Part shown: in pieces, positions 16,241-25,305 of the stretch | Numbering within the stretch: the stretch's first letter is position 1 | Layout: each line of letters opens with the position of its first letter | DNA from: Clostridia bacterium | GTDB taxonomy: Bacteria; Bacillota; Clostridia; Christensenellales; UBA1242 | Length of the DNA: 64,000 bases | NCBI GenBank assembly: GCA_017452445.1 | Contig: JAFTMH010000001.1 | Span: 124,001 to 188,000 of the forward strand | Reading direction: 5' to 3' | Made by a program: the position numbers and the translations under genes | Notes under the pieces: generated by a model | What the model was told of the DNA's origin: nothing | Database searches by the model: none | What the model saw: the letters and a program-made list of their open reading frames with translations, nothing else

Positions 16241-18535
16241 TTAGAAATCCAAAATTTTTACTACGACAACTGTCATATCATCAACAGCATAACCATTATT
16301 TTGCGAAAGTGCACTCTCAAGCAACAAGTCTGCAAACTCTTGTGGATTTTTTGTTTTTATCGATTTGATTGCTTCTTGCAATTGTTCGTCTGTTTCAAAA
16401 CTGTCGCACACACCATCTGAAAGCAAAATCACAAAATCTTTGCTGCTTGCAACCTGCTTGTTTGTAAGTGGCGAAATCTCTTCAACAATCCCCAAAGGCA
16501 ACGATCCTGTTTGAATTTTTTTGCATTCGTTTTCATTCAAAATGTAAGAGCAAGGTGAGGCCATTTTGACAAAATCCAACATTCCACTTCTCTGATCAAG
16601 CACACACAAATCAAGCGCACTGAAAATTTCTTCTTTGTGCAAAGAAAGCAATTTGTTGACTGTCGACAAAATGATTTCGTTGTCAAACCCTGCTTTATAA
16701 AAATTTTCTACCAAACTGATTGCAAGTTCGCTCACACTTTCTGCCTTGTCGCCGCTTCCCATTCCGTCACTTATGGCAAACAAAATTTTGTCCCCATCAA
16801 GTTTGACAATGCTGTATGTGTCGCCGCTTACATTTGATCCACTTTTTGTCTTTTGGCTGATTGCAAAAAGGCAATCAAATTTGGGTGCTGTCTTGATGTT
16901 GACAATTGTATAACCTGGTCTTGAACACTCAAACATGTCACAAACTTGCATCTTGCAATTGCACACTTTTGAAACAACGTCCACAATGCGAGGTTTTGTG
17001 CAATCTTCATTTCGCACCACAACCGAAACTTCTTGCGTCCAAACATCTTTTTCATAAACAATTGCATCAATGCAAATGATGTTGTAATAAGTCAACTCGT
17101 CCAAAATTTTGTTTTCAAGTGTTGTGTCAAAAGATATGTTTGTTTCGACTTCTTTTGCAAGTTTGCCCATGATTTTTGAAACCCCTTGCAATTGATCTGC
17201 AACAATCATCTTGCTTGTGTCAACATCTTTGACCATGCCGATATATTTTTTGTATTGTGATGTAAGTGTGTTGATACTGCCTAAAATTCCGTTTGTTTGC
17301 TTGCAACGAGAAGTCAAAAAACTTGGCATATCCAAAACTGTCGCCTTGCCCTTTTCATAAGCCACGGTCACAAGTTGATCAAACACTTGATCGGTTTTGT
17401 CAGCAAAAGTGCGCAAGCAGTGACTACGCTCTGGACAATACGAGCAAATTTTGTCGCAAATTTCTTGTTTGAGCACAACTTTTGCATCTTCAAAATTCAT
17501 ACCTCGTTTTATCATGTTGCGATAAATCATATTCATATCATTAAAAATTTCTGACAAATTGCCAAGTCTTTTATACAAGATTTCACGATTTCGATTTACA
17601 ACATTTTTCATTGCCAATCTATCTTTTGACAAATTGAAAATTGCAGCAAAATTGTCATAAACTTTTTTCGGCAAAACCATAAAAACCACACACGCAATCA
17701 CAAGTGGCAATGCTTCGACAACAGAAAATGTTGCATAAAGTCTGAAATAAAACCCAATCACCACTTCCACACAAGCAAGTGCTACAACCATAAAAATACG
17801 AAACCGTTTTTTAAACAACAAAACAGCAACAGCCCAAATGACAAATGGTGTAACAAAAAGTGGATTGTTTGTCGCAATCAACGATCCAATGCCTGCAGTT
17901 GATGCAACAAGCAGTGTGAGAAATGGCGAAGCGCAATAAGCAAACACCAACAAAACAAAGCCAACAAACAGCTTCAAAAAACTGAAAGTTGCAATGTTTG
18001 TGATTGCAAGTCCACTGCACAAAACTGCAATGATGCAAAACAGCGACACAATTTCAAAGTTTGTAAGTTTGTTTGTAAAACCTCTTATGATGATCGCTTC
18101 AAACAAACCGATACACACAAACATAAACAACACCGAAAGCAACAACGAAATTGCACAAACAAGTGGCGAAACACCACCCAAAATGTCAAACACCAAGTTT
18201 GCAGTTTGCCCCACAAGTGCATACACCCCAAACTCCCACTTACGCATGTTTTTCTTGCACAACACATGCACGAAATAAGGAAACAAAATTGCAAAAGATT
18301 GCACCAACAAGCAAATTGAAAATTCTAGCGTTGCACTGTGTGCCACCCCTGCCAATATGTATGTCGGCACAACCAACCACACTTTTTGATTTGCCCAAAC
18401 AAGTGCATACATCATTCCGATTGCAAATGGAAAAATAATGCAGTTTACACTTGCATTAAACAAAACATAAAAAACAACAAAAAAACATATTATTTTGCCG
18501 ATTATTTGCATAATTTTACTCGAATTTGTCTTCAT
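16241..18535 (-). CDS. spoIIE: Stage II sporulation protein E (SpoIIE) phosphatase
   Basis: Membrane PP2C-type phosphatase that dephosphorylates SpoIIAA to activate sigma-F in the forespore and takes part in septation. The 764-aa product has about ten N-terminal membrane segments (to about residue 300), a central region with a CxxCxxxxxC cluster (CSYCPERSHC), and a C-terminal PP2C domain from about 570 with SGDTYS, AISDGMGSGDKA and LLSDGVCD. AGAGG lies before ATG 18535. Its presence indicates descent from spore-formers. It is followed by tilS. Confidence 0.93.
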   Translation of the reverse strand: MKTNSSKIMQIIGKIICFFVVFYVLFNASVNCIIFPFAIGMMYALVWANQKVWLVVPTYILAGVAHSATLEFSICLLVQSFAILFPYFVHVLCKKNMRKWEFGVYALVGQTANLVFDILGGVSPLVCAISLLLSVLFMFVCIGLFEAIIIRGFTNKLTNFEIVSLFCIIAVLCSGLAITNIATFSFLKLFVGFVLLVFAYCASPFLTLLVASTAGIGSLIATNNPLFVTPFVIWAVAVLLFKKRFRIFMVVALACVEVVIGFYFRLYATFSVVEALPLVIACVVFMVLPKKVYDNFAAIFNLSKDRLAMKNVVNRNREILYKRLGNLSEIFNDMNMIYRNMIKRGMNFEDAKVVLKQEICDKICSYCPERSHCLRTFADKTDQVFDQLVTVAYEKGKATVLDMPSFLTSRCKQTNGILGSINTLTSQYKKYIGMVKDVDTSKMIVADQLQGVSKIMGKLAKEVETNISFDTTLENKILDELTYYNIICIDAIVYEKDVWTQEVSVVVRNEDCTKPRIVDVVSKVCNCKMQVCDMFECSRPGYTIVNIKTAPKFDCLFAISQKTKSGSNVSGDTYSIVKLDGDKILFAISDGMGSGDKAESVSELAISLVENFYKAGFDNEIILSTVNKLLSLHKEEIFSALDLCVLDQRSGMLDFVKMASPCSYILNENECKKIQTGSLPLGIVEEISPLTNKQVASSKDFVILLSDGVCDSFETDEQLQEAIKSIKTKNPQEFADLLLESALSQNNGYAVDDMTVVVVKILDF

Positions 18536-18570
18536 ATCAAACCTCTTTTTCAATTGTAATTTCAACAACA

Positions 18571-18604
18571 AAAAAACGACAGAAAAAATTTGTCGCTTTT
18601 TGTT
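18571..18604 (-). terminator. Terminator-like hairpin between cwlD and spoIIE
   Basis: Minus-strand GCGACA...TGTCGTT stem with an A/T-rich loop, followed by seven T. Confidence 0.6.
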
Positions 18605-18630
18605 TTGAATTATCTTTTTTTGTAGAAGTT

Positions 18631-19326
18631 TTACAAACTCTCAAAATATTTCAAAATCCCGCAAAAAATTGCATAACACATTTGTTGTTGATATTCTTTG
18701 TCTTGCAACAAAAGTTCTTCTTTATCGTTTGACAAAAAACCACATTCAATCAAAATGCTCGGCTTGTCTGCACAGTTTAAAATGTAATAATCCCCCACTT
18801 TTGCTTTTGAGTTGCGCACTTGCATTGTTTCAAAAAAAATCTCTTGCACAGCATTTGCCAGCATCTGACCTTGCACACTTTCTTTGGCATAAAAAACATT
18901 TGCACCACAAACAGATTTGTCGGCAAAACTGTTCATATGAATGCTCACCACCAAATCTGCTTTGCTTTTTTCGATAATCTCTTTTCGCTTTTCCATTTCG
19001 CTTCGCTTTTTGTTTGAAGCAAGTGGCGAATAAAGCCCCGACAAATCACTTCTCGTCAAAACAACCTTCCAGCCATACTCTTGACAAATTTGTTTTAAGG
19101 TTTGCGCAAACTGCAGGTTGAGTTCGTTTTCTGTTATGCCTGTTTGCGAGCCGACTGCACCACCATCAACTCCACCGTGTCCAGCATCGACAACTATTGC
19201 AAATTGTGGTTTTGGCGACATTGTTTTCTTTGCCCCTACAACGCCCAACACGCCGGTTGCCATTGTCAAAACGACCAAAACACAAACCAAAAACTTTTTC
19301 TTTAACACAACAAACACATTTTTCAT
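18631..19326 (-). CDS. cwlD: N-acetylmuramoyl-L-alanine amidase, CwlD-like
   Basis: Amidase_3-type zinc hydrolase; CwlD makes muramic-lactam in spore cortex, needed for germination. The 231-aa product has an N-terminal membrane segment (about residues 10-30), VDAGHGGVDGGA with a zinc His, the zinc Glu in ITENELNLQ, SIHMNSF and the catalytic region ILIECGFLSN. The neighbour spoIIE supports a sporulation role over general autolysis. No Shine-Dalgarno is visible; a TATAGT box ends 5 nt before the ATG, so a leaderless mRNA is possible. Confidence 0.87.
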   Translation of the reverse strand: MKNVFVVLKKKFLVCVLVVLTMATGVLGVVGAKKTMSPKPQFAIVVDAGHGGVDGGAVGSQTGITENELNLQFAQTLKQICQEYGWKVVLTRSDLSGLYSPLASNKKRSEMEKRKEIIEKSKADLVVSIHMNSFADKSVCGANVFYAKESVQGQMLANAVQEIFFETMQVRNSKAKVGDYYILNCADKPSILIECGFLSNDKEELLLQDKEYQQQMCYAIFCGILKYFESL

Positions 19327-19331
19327 ATAAA

Positions 19332-19337
19332 ACTATA
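19332..19337 (-). promoter_or_regulatory. Leaderless-type -10 box of cwlD
   Basis: Minus-strand TATAGT, five nt, then ATG at 19326. No good -35 box is visible, and no ribosome-binding site lies between. Confidence 0.45.
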
Positions 19338-19428
19338 TGATTTAACCTGCGAAAAATATGAAAAATCGCAAATTTTCAACAAAAAATATAAAATATTTTT
19401 CAAAATGATAAAAATATTTAAAAATCGC

Positions 19429-19457
19429 TTGAAATCTTTTTTTCTTTTTGATAGAAT
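19429..19457 (+). promoter_or_regulatory. Promoter of the 19494 Nudix-like gene
   Basis: TTGAAA (19429-19434), 17-nt spacer, TAGAAT (19452-19457), with a conventional AAGGAGG leader following. Confidence 0.75.
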
Positions 19458-19493
19458 GGCTGAGCCAAAAAACAAAAAAGGAGGATTTGGAAT

Positions 19494-19997
19494 ATGGTAA
19501 AAATAACTTGGTTTGATGGAGAAGTTCCACAAAACCTTGAGACTAGACAAGTTTATGGTTTGGTCTTTTCTGCAGATGGCAGAATTCTTTTGAAAGTCGA
19601 ACTTAAGAAGGGCAAAAAAGTGTTCTCGTTTGGTGGTGGCACCCCTGAAACTTTTGATGCTGACAGAGTGGCAACACTTCGCAGAGAAATGGTTGAAGAA
19701 CTCAACACAACTTTGCAAGAAGAAGTTGTTATGGTTGGTTATCAAGAAATTGATGGCGATGGCGACAGACCAACTTATGCACAAGTAAGAATGACAGCAT
19801 TGATTGACGAAATTGGTCCAGTGAAACCTGACCCAGACAATGGCGAAACTTATGAAAGAATGCTCACTACACCAGAAAGAGCAAAAACTTTGCTTGGTTG
19901 GGGCGAAGTTGCAGACAAGCAAATTGATGCAGCATTCAAACTTGCCAAACAACACTTCAACTTCAAAACAATTTCAACTGTTGAAGAATATGTCTAA
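19494..19997 (+). CDS. Nudix-like hydrolase, degenerate box
   Basis: The 167-aa product has a Nudix-type core: VYGLVFSADGRILL, FGGGTPE, then RREMVEEL. The canonical box GX5EX7REUXEEXGU is imperfect, because four extra residues separate the first Glu from the REMVEE helix and the late Gly is replaced by Asn. It may still hydrolyse a nucleoside diphosphate derivative or may have lost activity. AAGGAGG lies 8 nt before the ATG. It is a single-gene unit with its own promoter and a strong terminator. Confidence 0.72.
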   Translation: MVKITWFDGEVPQNLETRQVYGLVFSADGRILLKVELKKGKKVFSFGGGTPETFDADRVATLRREMVEELNTTLQEEVVMVGYQEIDGDGDRPTYAQVRMTALIDEIGPVKPDPDNGETYERMLTTPERAKTLLGWGEVADKQIDAAFKLAKQHFNFKTISTVEEYV

Positions 19998-20003
19998 ACA
20001 AAA

Positions 20004-20030
20004 AAACAACACTTTCGAGTGTTGTTTTTT
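20004..20030 (+). terminator. Terminator after the Nudix-like gene
   Basis: Perfect 10-bp stem AAACAACACT/AGTGTTGTTT closed by a TTCG tetraloop and followed by a T-run. Confidence 0.93.
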
Positions 20031-20035
20031 ATTGC

Positions 20036-20065
20036 TTGACTTTTTGTGCGCAAAGGTGGTTTAAT
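20036..20065 (+). promoter_or_regulatory. Leaderless-type promoter of the SH3-like membrane protein
   Basis: TTGACT (20036-20041), 18-nt spacer, TTTAAT (20060-20065), then six nt and ATG at 20072. AAAGGTGG lies inside the spacer, 12 nt before the ATG, too far for an ideal ribosome-binding site and upstream of the predicted start. Confidence 0.6.
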
Positions 20066-20071
20066 TTCTAT

Positions 20072-20743
20072 ATGAAAAAATTGTTTGCAACCTTTCTTTT
20101 GATGTTTGCTGTGTTGAGCGTTGTTATGCCGATTTCTTCGGCATATGCTCTTTCTGACCAACAATATTGCATTGTTGCAAACAAGGCAGTGTTATACGAA
20201 TTGCCATCGTTTTCGTCAACAAAACTTGCGACAATCTCATTAAACGCAAAAGTTGACATTCAATTTGATGGCGACAGTGAAAAGATTTATTCTGACGGAA
20301 CATACTCTTTCTACAAAGTTTTGCAATACGACAATGGCGAAACCAAACTTGATGGTTATGTTTTGGCAGATTTGATAGTAAAACAAAAACACACAGTCAA
20401 GACAATACCAAACTTCAATGCAAAAACAAATGCCCCTTGCATAGTGTATTATGCAAATGGCGAAGAATTTGAAGAAAGTGAAATATCTTTACCAAAAAAA
20501 CACAAACTTTTCCTTTATGAAGGGTTTGACAAAAACAAAACTTTTATTGCCGTTTGTTTTGTTTATGAAAATGATGTGATTTATGGCTTTTTGCAAAAAG
20601 ATTACATCAGTCCAAACGGAGTAAACCCAATAATCATCACCTGCATCACCCTTGTGATTGCTCTGCTTGGCATCATCTTTGCTTGGTTGTTTATGAAAAA
20701 CAAAAAGTCAAAGAAAGCAAAAATCAACATCGTAAAAAAATGA
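20072..20743 (+). CDS. Secreted/membrane-anchored SH3-like protein
   Basis: The 223-aa product has a cleavable signal peptide (KKLFATFLLMFAVLSVV, probable cleavage after SAYA). A bacterial SH3-like module follows (about 28-110), with the pattern ANKAVLYELPSFSSTKLATI and DGYVLADLI. A second extracellular part is followed by one C-terminal membrane helix (IIITCITLVIALLGIIFAWLF) and a Lys-rich cytoplasmic tail. It is probably anchored facing the cell wall. The function is unknown. No close neighbour shares its transcription unit. Confidence 0.75.
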   Translation: MKKLFATFLLMFAVLSVVMPISSAYALSDQQYCIVANKAVLYELPSFSSTKLATISLNAKVDIQFDGDSEKIYSDGTYSFYKVLQYDNGETKLDGYVLADLIVKQKHTVKTIPNFNAKTNAPCIVYYANGEEFEESEISLPKKHKLFLYEGFDKNKTFIAVCFVYENDVIYGFLQKDYISPNGVNPIIITCITLVIALLGIIFAWLFMKNKKSKKAKINIVKK

Positions 20744-20803
20744 CACTGTTTGTTGAATTAAACTCTTTTTTGCAATACACTTAAAGCAAAAAGGAGTTTT
20801 TTT

Positions 20804-21325
20804 ATGACAATAGATTTCAATATGCTTGAAAATTTGGAAAAAATGCAAGGAGCTACAACAAACCAACCTAGCGCAGATCCTTCCACTCCAACCCCACCTG
20901 CACCATCTGCTGGCGAAAACTGTTTTCTTGACGGCTGGACAACAATCTATGACAAAAACAGCCTAGATGCAACAATCAATCTTGGCTTTGCGTCAGGTAT
21001 CCCTGGTGGGACGGGAAATTTGACAAACTTGCCTGACTTGACACCTTACAAAATGTTGAGAATAAAATGGCACGCTTCCGACTCTTCAAAATATTATTAT
21101 ATCGACATAACCGACAAGGCAGACAACCACCACCGTTTGCAAATGTGCAACACAACCGGCATGACATTTTTCACTGTCAGCATTGCGATTGCAACTCGAA
21201 ACGAAAAGTCAATCATGAATGTTGGCACTTGCACTAGAGTTGTTATGTCAACCAGCAAATATCCAACCACAACAACTTATACAAACACTTCTGTTTGTTA
21301 TATTGAAAAAATTGATGTCAAATGA
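20804..21325 (+). CDS. Orphan 173-aa protein, possibly phage-tail-derived
   Basis: Not recognised with confidence. A short helical N-terminus (MLENLEKMQ) is followed by a Pro/Thr/Ser-rich linker (about residues 26-43) and a beta-rich C-terminal domain beginning near CFLDGWTTIYDKNSL. That domain style (YKMLRIKWHA, HHRLQM, CYIEKIDVK) resembles small receptor or tail-fibre domains in Firmicutes prophages, but no other phage gene is nearby. AAGGAG precedes the ATG. A terminator follows directly. Confidence 0.65.
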   Translation: MTIDFNMLENLEKMQGATTNQPSADPSTPTPPAPSAGENCFLDGWTTIYDKNSLDATINLGFASGIPGGTGNLTNLPDLTPYKMLRIKWHASDSSKYYYIDITDKADNHHRLQMCNTTGMTFFTVSIAIATRNEKSIMNVGTCTRVVMSTSKYPTTTTYTNTSVCYIEKIDVK

Positions 21326-21350
21326 TTTTGCAAGGTTTGCTTTCAACAAA

Positions 21351-21375
21351 AAAACACGGAAATCCGTGTTTTTTT
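21351..21375. terminator. Bidirectional terminator between orphan and alpha/beta hydrolase
   Basis: AAAACACGG/CCGTGTTTT stem with a 4-nt loop (21351-21372) and T-runs on both strands. Confidence 0.88.
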
Positions 21376-22316
21376 TATTTTTCATAAATCGTTGTGTGCT
21401 TCCTTAAAAAATCTATGATTGATTTTTCATACTCAACCCCTGCTTTTGCATAACACGCACAGTGCCCAGCATCTTCAACAACAACTTTTGCCCTAAGAGT
21501 GCTTGGGGTTGCTTCATACAAAATGTTTTGATTTTCCGGTGGCACAAAATTGTCCTGTTTGCCATGCACAAACAAAACAGGAATTTTAGATTTTTTCAAC
21601 TGCGCCGTTGCATCAACAACTGCAATGTCAAAATTGTGCACCCGTTTTAGATAACTATACAAATGTCCCTTAAACAACTTCAAAACTTTGGCTTTTGACA
21701 AAACATCTGCAATTTGTTTTTTTCCAAATGCAAAAGCAGAATCCGAAATCGCACCAACCACATTGTAAGGCAAATCTTCGCCAACTGTGCAACAAACAGC
21801 TGTTGCGCCCATTGAAAGTCCAAACAAAACGATTTTGTTTTCAGGGTTTTTGTCGCTCAGTGTTTTGCACCACTGCACGATGTCAAGTCGGTCATTCCAA
21901 CCAAAACCCACACACTCACCTTCGCTCTGCCCATGCGCACGATTTTCGGTAACAAGCACATTAAATTTTTTTTGCAGAAAAAACTTGCAATAAGGTTGCA
22001 TCTCTTTGTAATTTGCGCCATACCCATGCACAACGATAGCAGTCTTGTTTGAATTGTTTTCAAAATAATGCCCAACCAGCTGCAATCCATCAACACTTTT
22101 GATTTCCATTTTTTGAAAGGAGACCTTATCCCACCAACACAAATCAATGCCCAAATCTTTGAGTTGTTGTTGCAAGTTTTTCTTTTCAACTCGTTTCTTT
22201 AAAGTTTTTCTTCCAAACGAAACCTTAAAAATCAGTTTGCCAATCGCTAGATAATAAATCATGCCCAAAATCACAAACAAAACAATTGCCAAAACTATCC
22301 ATGCAAAAACTTTCAT
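21375..22316 (-). CDS. Membrane-anchored alpha/beta hydrolase
   Basis: The 313-aa product has one N-terminal membrane helix (about residues 4-25) and an alpha/beta-hydrolase fold with the oxyanion HGYGAN, nucleophile elbow GLSMGA, GKQDNFVP carrying the acid and AGHCAC carrying the His. This is the YqkD/BAAT-like peptidase or esterase style of Firmicutes; the substrate is unknown. GAGG precedes ATG 22316. The upstream gene ends 7 nt away, so the two form an operon. Confidence 0.85.
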   Translation of the reverse strand: MKVFAWIVLAIVLFVILGMIYYLAIGKLIFKVSFGRKTLKKRVEKKNLQQQLKDLGIDLCWWDKVSFQKMEIKSVDGLQLVGHYFENNSNKTAIVVHGYGANYKEMQPYCKFFLQKKFNVLVTENRAHGQSEGECVGFGWNDRLDIVQWCKTLSDKNPENKIVLFGLSMGATAVCCTVGEDLPYNVVGAISDSAFAFGKKQIADVLSKAKVLKLFKGHLYSYLKRVHNFDIAVVDATAQLKKSKIPVLFVHGKQDNFVPPENQNILYEATPSTLRAKVVVEDAGHCACYAKAGVEYEKSIIDFLRKHTTIYEK

Positions 22317-22323
22317 ACAGGCC

Positions 22324-23253
22324 TCAATCAACCACAGTTTTCACCGGTTCGCCCGTTGCAGCATCTTGATAGGTCAACCAATAACCAAACCTGCTGTCAT
22401 TTTCTTTGTCAAGTGGCAACCACACCGGAAACCCTGACAATTCTTCAGGTGGATTTTCTTCATATATTGCAGGCACGCCATAACAAACATACTTTACTTG
22501 TCCCAAAGGATCATACAGCAAACCAAACACATAAAAATCTCCGTCATCTTCGTAATCAACCTTAACCCACTTGCTGTCCGGCATCAACCTTTGCAAATTT
22601 GTTTCTGATGGAAATTTTTCAAACAATTTGTCAATTTGAGGTTTCAATCTTTGAAAAAATTCTATTTCGCCTTCCTTTGTTTCGTTTGTCGATGACGCTT
22701 CCATTTCTGTTGATTGCGTTGTCGCCTTTTCTTGGTTGTGCTCTAAAAAATATTTCTTATAAACACAAGTTTCACAATCGCACTTGTCGCACTCTTTGTC
22801 AATTTGTTTTTCTATTTCTTGTTGCTCTTCTTCGTCAAACCCCACCGAATGTTGGTCAAGCACTTTGGTTGCATTTTGCAAAGAGTTGTCCCTCGCAATT
22901 TCTGCCACTATGTTTCCATAAATGTTGTCTTGGTTTCCTTCGCTTGTGCCAAACAAAATTGGTGTAGCAATCGCATTTTGAAAATTTACCACGGCGCACG
23001 AAAATTTGGTTGGAAATTGATTTAGGTCAATAAAAAATTCATAAAGCATAAATGACTTGTAAGTCAAACCTGCTTTATAAACTTTTTTGTCAATATAAAA
23101 GCCAAGCGAAGAAATGCCTTCAAGTTCTCTGTCAAAATTATACAATCTGACCAGACCTTTCAGTCCACTTTCAACTTCTTCGATTGTCAAAACTGCTTTT
23201 TTGTTTGATTTTTCTGCAACATCACTAAGCACAATGCTTTTTCTTTTCAACAT
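22324..23253 (-). CDS. Conserved Clostridia-type hypothetical protein
   Basis: The 309-aa product has an N-terminal beta-rich domain (about 1-130), an acidic middle with a Cys-rich stretch (CDKCDCETCVYKK near residue 165) and a C-terminal domain with FYVFGLLYDP, VKYVCYGVPAIY and FGYWLTYQDAATGEP. I recall this C-terminal domain in uncharacterised proteins of spore-forming Clostridia. AGGAG precedes ATG 23253; a GTG at 23259 is in frame but overlaps that site. It is co-transcribed with the alpha/beta hydrolase. No function is assigned. Confidence 0.75.
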   Translation of the reverse strand: MLKRKSIVLSDVAEKSNKKAVLTIEEVESGLKGLVRLYNFDRELEGISSLGFYIDKKVYKAGLTYKSFMLYEFFIDLNQFPTKFSCAVVNFQNAIATPILFGTSEGNQDNIYGNIVAEIARDNSLQNATKVLDQHSVGFDEEEQQEIEKQIDKECDKCDCETCVYKKYFLEHNQEKATTQSTEMEASSTNETKEGEIEFFQRLKPQIDKLFEKFPSETNLQRLMPDSKWVKVDYEDDGDFYVFGLLYDPLGQVKYVCYGVPAIYEENPPEELSGFPVWLPLDKENDSRFGYWLTYQDAATGEPVKTVVD

Positions 23254-23334
23254 ATCCACTCCTACAATATCTTATTATAGGATATGCTTTGTCTTGCAGA
23301 AATTTTTTTGTTGTCGATTTTTGTCGCAAAAACT

Positions 23335-25305
23335 CTATTTTTGTGCTTTCAATTTGGCTTCTACAAATCTTGCAAGGTTTTTTACTGTAAAACCTGCTTT
23401 TGCAAGCACATCTTCGCCAAGCCCACTCTTTTGATAAGTGTCGATGCCAAACACTTCACAGTTTTTGCCAAACACTTTATACCACTTTGTGTCGTTGCTT
23501 GCTTCAATCACAAGCACCAATTTTGCTTCTTTGCTGATAATCTTGTTTTTGTAAGCTGTTGGTTGTTTTTCAAAAACTTCGATTGATGGCATTGAAACAA
23601 CATTGACTTCGTATTTTTTTGAAAGTTCTTTTTCAAGCTTGCAGGCAAGTGGAACTTCGCTTCCGGTTGCAACCAAAACAATGTCCGGTTTTGCAGAATT
23701 GTTTGTAAGCAAATAACCACCTTGCAAAGCGCCGTGATAAGAAGTGTCTTCAACCTTTTCAACATCTTGCTTCGAAAGCAAGAATGTCACTGGCAAATAA
23801 TCCTTGACTGCAACAGTATAACCAGCAACCAACTCTTTGTAGTCACATGGTCTAAACACAATGTTGTCGATAATGCTTCTCAACTGCGAAAGTTGTTCGA
23901 TCGGTTGATGTGCTGGACCATTTTGCCCAACAGCAATTGAGTCGTGTGTCAAAAAGTTGAGCACAGGCAACTTCATCATGCTTCTCAAACGATATGCTGG
24001 ATAGGCATAGTTTGAAAATGCTAAAAAACCAGATTCAAAAGTGATAAAATCGTCATACAACGCAATACCGTTGCATACAGCACTCATTGCGTGTTCTCTT
24101 ATGCCAAAATGTATATTTTTGCCTCGTCTATAACCTGCAGAAAAGTTTCCTGCGTTGTCCACATAAGTTTCTGTCAAAGGTGCAACATCGGCAGTGCCTC
24201 CAATAAGTTGTGGGCATTGATAAGCCAATTCGCTCAAAGCATAATGGTTGATGTGTTTTGTGCTGCTGCCAGCATATTTTGCAGTGTTGCGCAAAATTCT
24301 TTCAAAGTTGATTTTCTTGCGATCAAAAAACGCCAAAAAACTCTTGTAAAGTTGTGGGTGTGTGCTTGAATACATAGCCAAGTTTTGATTCCACTTTTCG
24401 TGATTGAGTTTGCCCCTTCTGGTGCTAGCCATACAAAATTCTCTCACATCACTTGGGATATAGAAGCTTTCTTTAACCTTCAATTCTTTCTTAAAGCTTG
24501 CCAACTCTTGTGGTGACAAAACTGCATTGTGCACAGCTGAAGTGCCTTCTTGTTGTGTGCCAACGCCAATTGTTGTGTGAAAAATAATGAGTGTTGGTTT
24601 TTTGCTCTTTTTTGCTTTTGCAATTGCTTTTGTGCAACTTGCATACGAATTGCCCTTTTTGACTTTGATGACATTCCAACCCATAGAATAAAACTTAAAC
24701 GCCAAATTTTCTCTGTTTGACAAATTTAAAGGTCCGTCAATAGTCACATCATTTTTGTCATAAAGCAAAATGAGTTTGTTGAGTTTGAGTGCCCCTGCCA
24801 AACTTGCCGCTTCCAAAGCAACACCTTCCATCAAATCGCCATCGCCTGCAAAGCAATATGTGTAGTTGTTGATAATGTCAGAGCCAACAGTGTTGAAACG
24901 CTCTTCCATGATTGATTCTGCAATTGCCATGCCGACAGCATTTGCAACCCCTTGTCCCAAAGGTCCTGTCGAAACTTCAACCCCTTCGGTCACTCCATAT
25001 TCTGGGTGTCCTGGTGTTTTTGATCCATATTGTCTAAACTCTTTCAAATCTTGCAAACTTACATCAAAGCCAAACATAGAAAGCAATGTGTAATAAAGTG
25101 GACTTGCATGACCTGCCGACAAAACCAATCTGTCTCTGTTTAAGAAATCCGGATCAGAGATGTCAAAGTTGTAGTGATCTTTAAACAACGCAAAAAGAAT
25201 GGAAGATGCACCAAGTGTAACCCCCAAATGTCCCGATTTTGCATTTGTGATTGTTTCTGCAGAAATTGCTTTTAAATAGTTTTGTGTCTTTTGAACGATA
25301 TTCAT
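23335..25305 (-). CDS. tkt: Transketolase
   Basis: Thiamine-diphosphate enzyme of the non-oxidative pentose phosphate pathway. The 656-aa product shows SAGHASPLYY, STGPLGQGVANAVGMA, the ThDP motif GDGDLMEG, the pyrimidine-domain GIREHAM and a C-terminal VVSMPSIEVFE segment. Domain order and length fit full transketolase, not the split type. GGGAG precedes the ATG, which overlaps the stop of the upstream kinase-like gene by 4 bp (ATGA). Confidence 0.96.
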   Translation of the reverse strand: MNIVQKTQNYLKAISAETITNAKSGHLGVTLGASSILFALFKDHYNFDISDPDFLNRDRLVLSAGHASPLYYTLLSMFGFDVSLQDLKEFRQYGSKTPGHPEYGVTEGVEVSTGPLGQGVANAVGMAIAESIMEERFNTVGSDIINNYTYCFAGDGDLMEGVALEAASLAGALKLNKLILLYDKNDVTIDGPLNLSNRENLAFKFYSMGWNVIKVKKGNSYASCTKAIAKAKKSKKPTLIIFHTTIGVGTQQEGTSAVHNAVLSPQELASFKKELKVKESFYIPSDVREFCMASTRRGKLNHEKWNQNLAMYSSTHPQLYKSFLAFFDRKKINFERILRNTAKYAGSSTKHINHYALSELAYQCPQLIGGTADVAPLTETYVDNAGNFSAGYRRGKNIHFGIREHAMSAVCNGIALYDDFITFESGFLAFSNYAYPAYRLRSMMKLPVLNFLTHDSIAVGQNGPAHQPIEQLSQLRSIIDNIVFRPCDYKELVAGYTVAVKDYLPVTFLLSKQDVEKVEDTSYHGALQGGYLLTNNSAKPDIVLVATGSEVPLACKLEKELSKKYEVNVVSMPSIEVFEKQPTAYKNKIISKEAKLVLVIEASNDTKWYKVFGKNCEVFGIDTYQKSGLGEDVLAKAGFTVKNLARFVEAKLKAQK

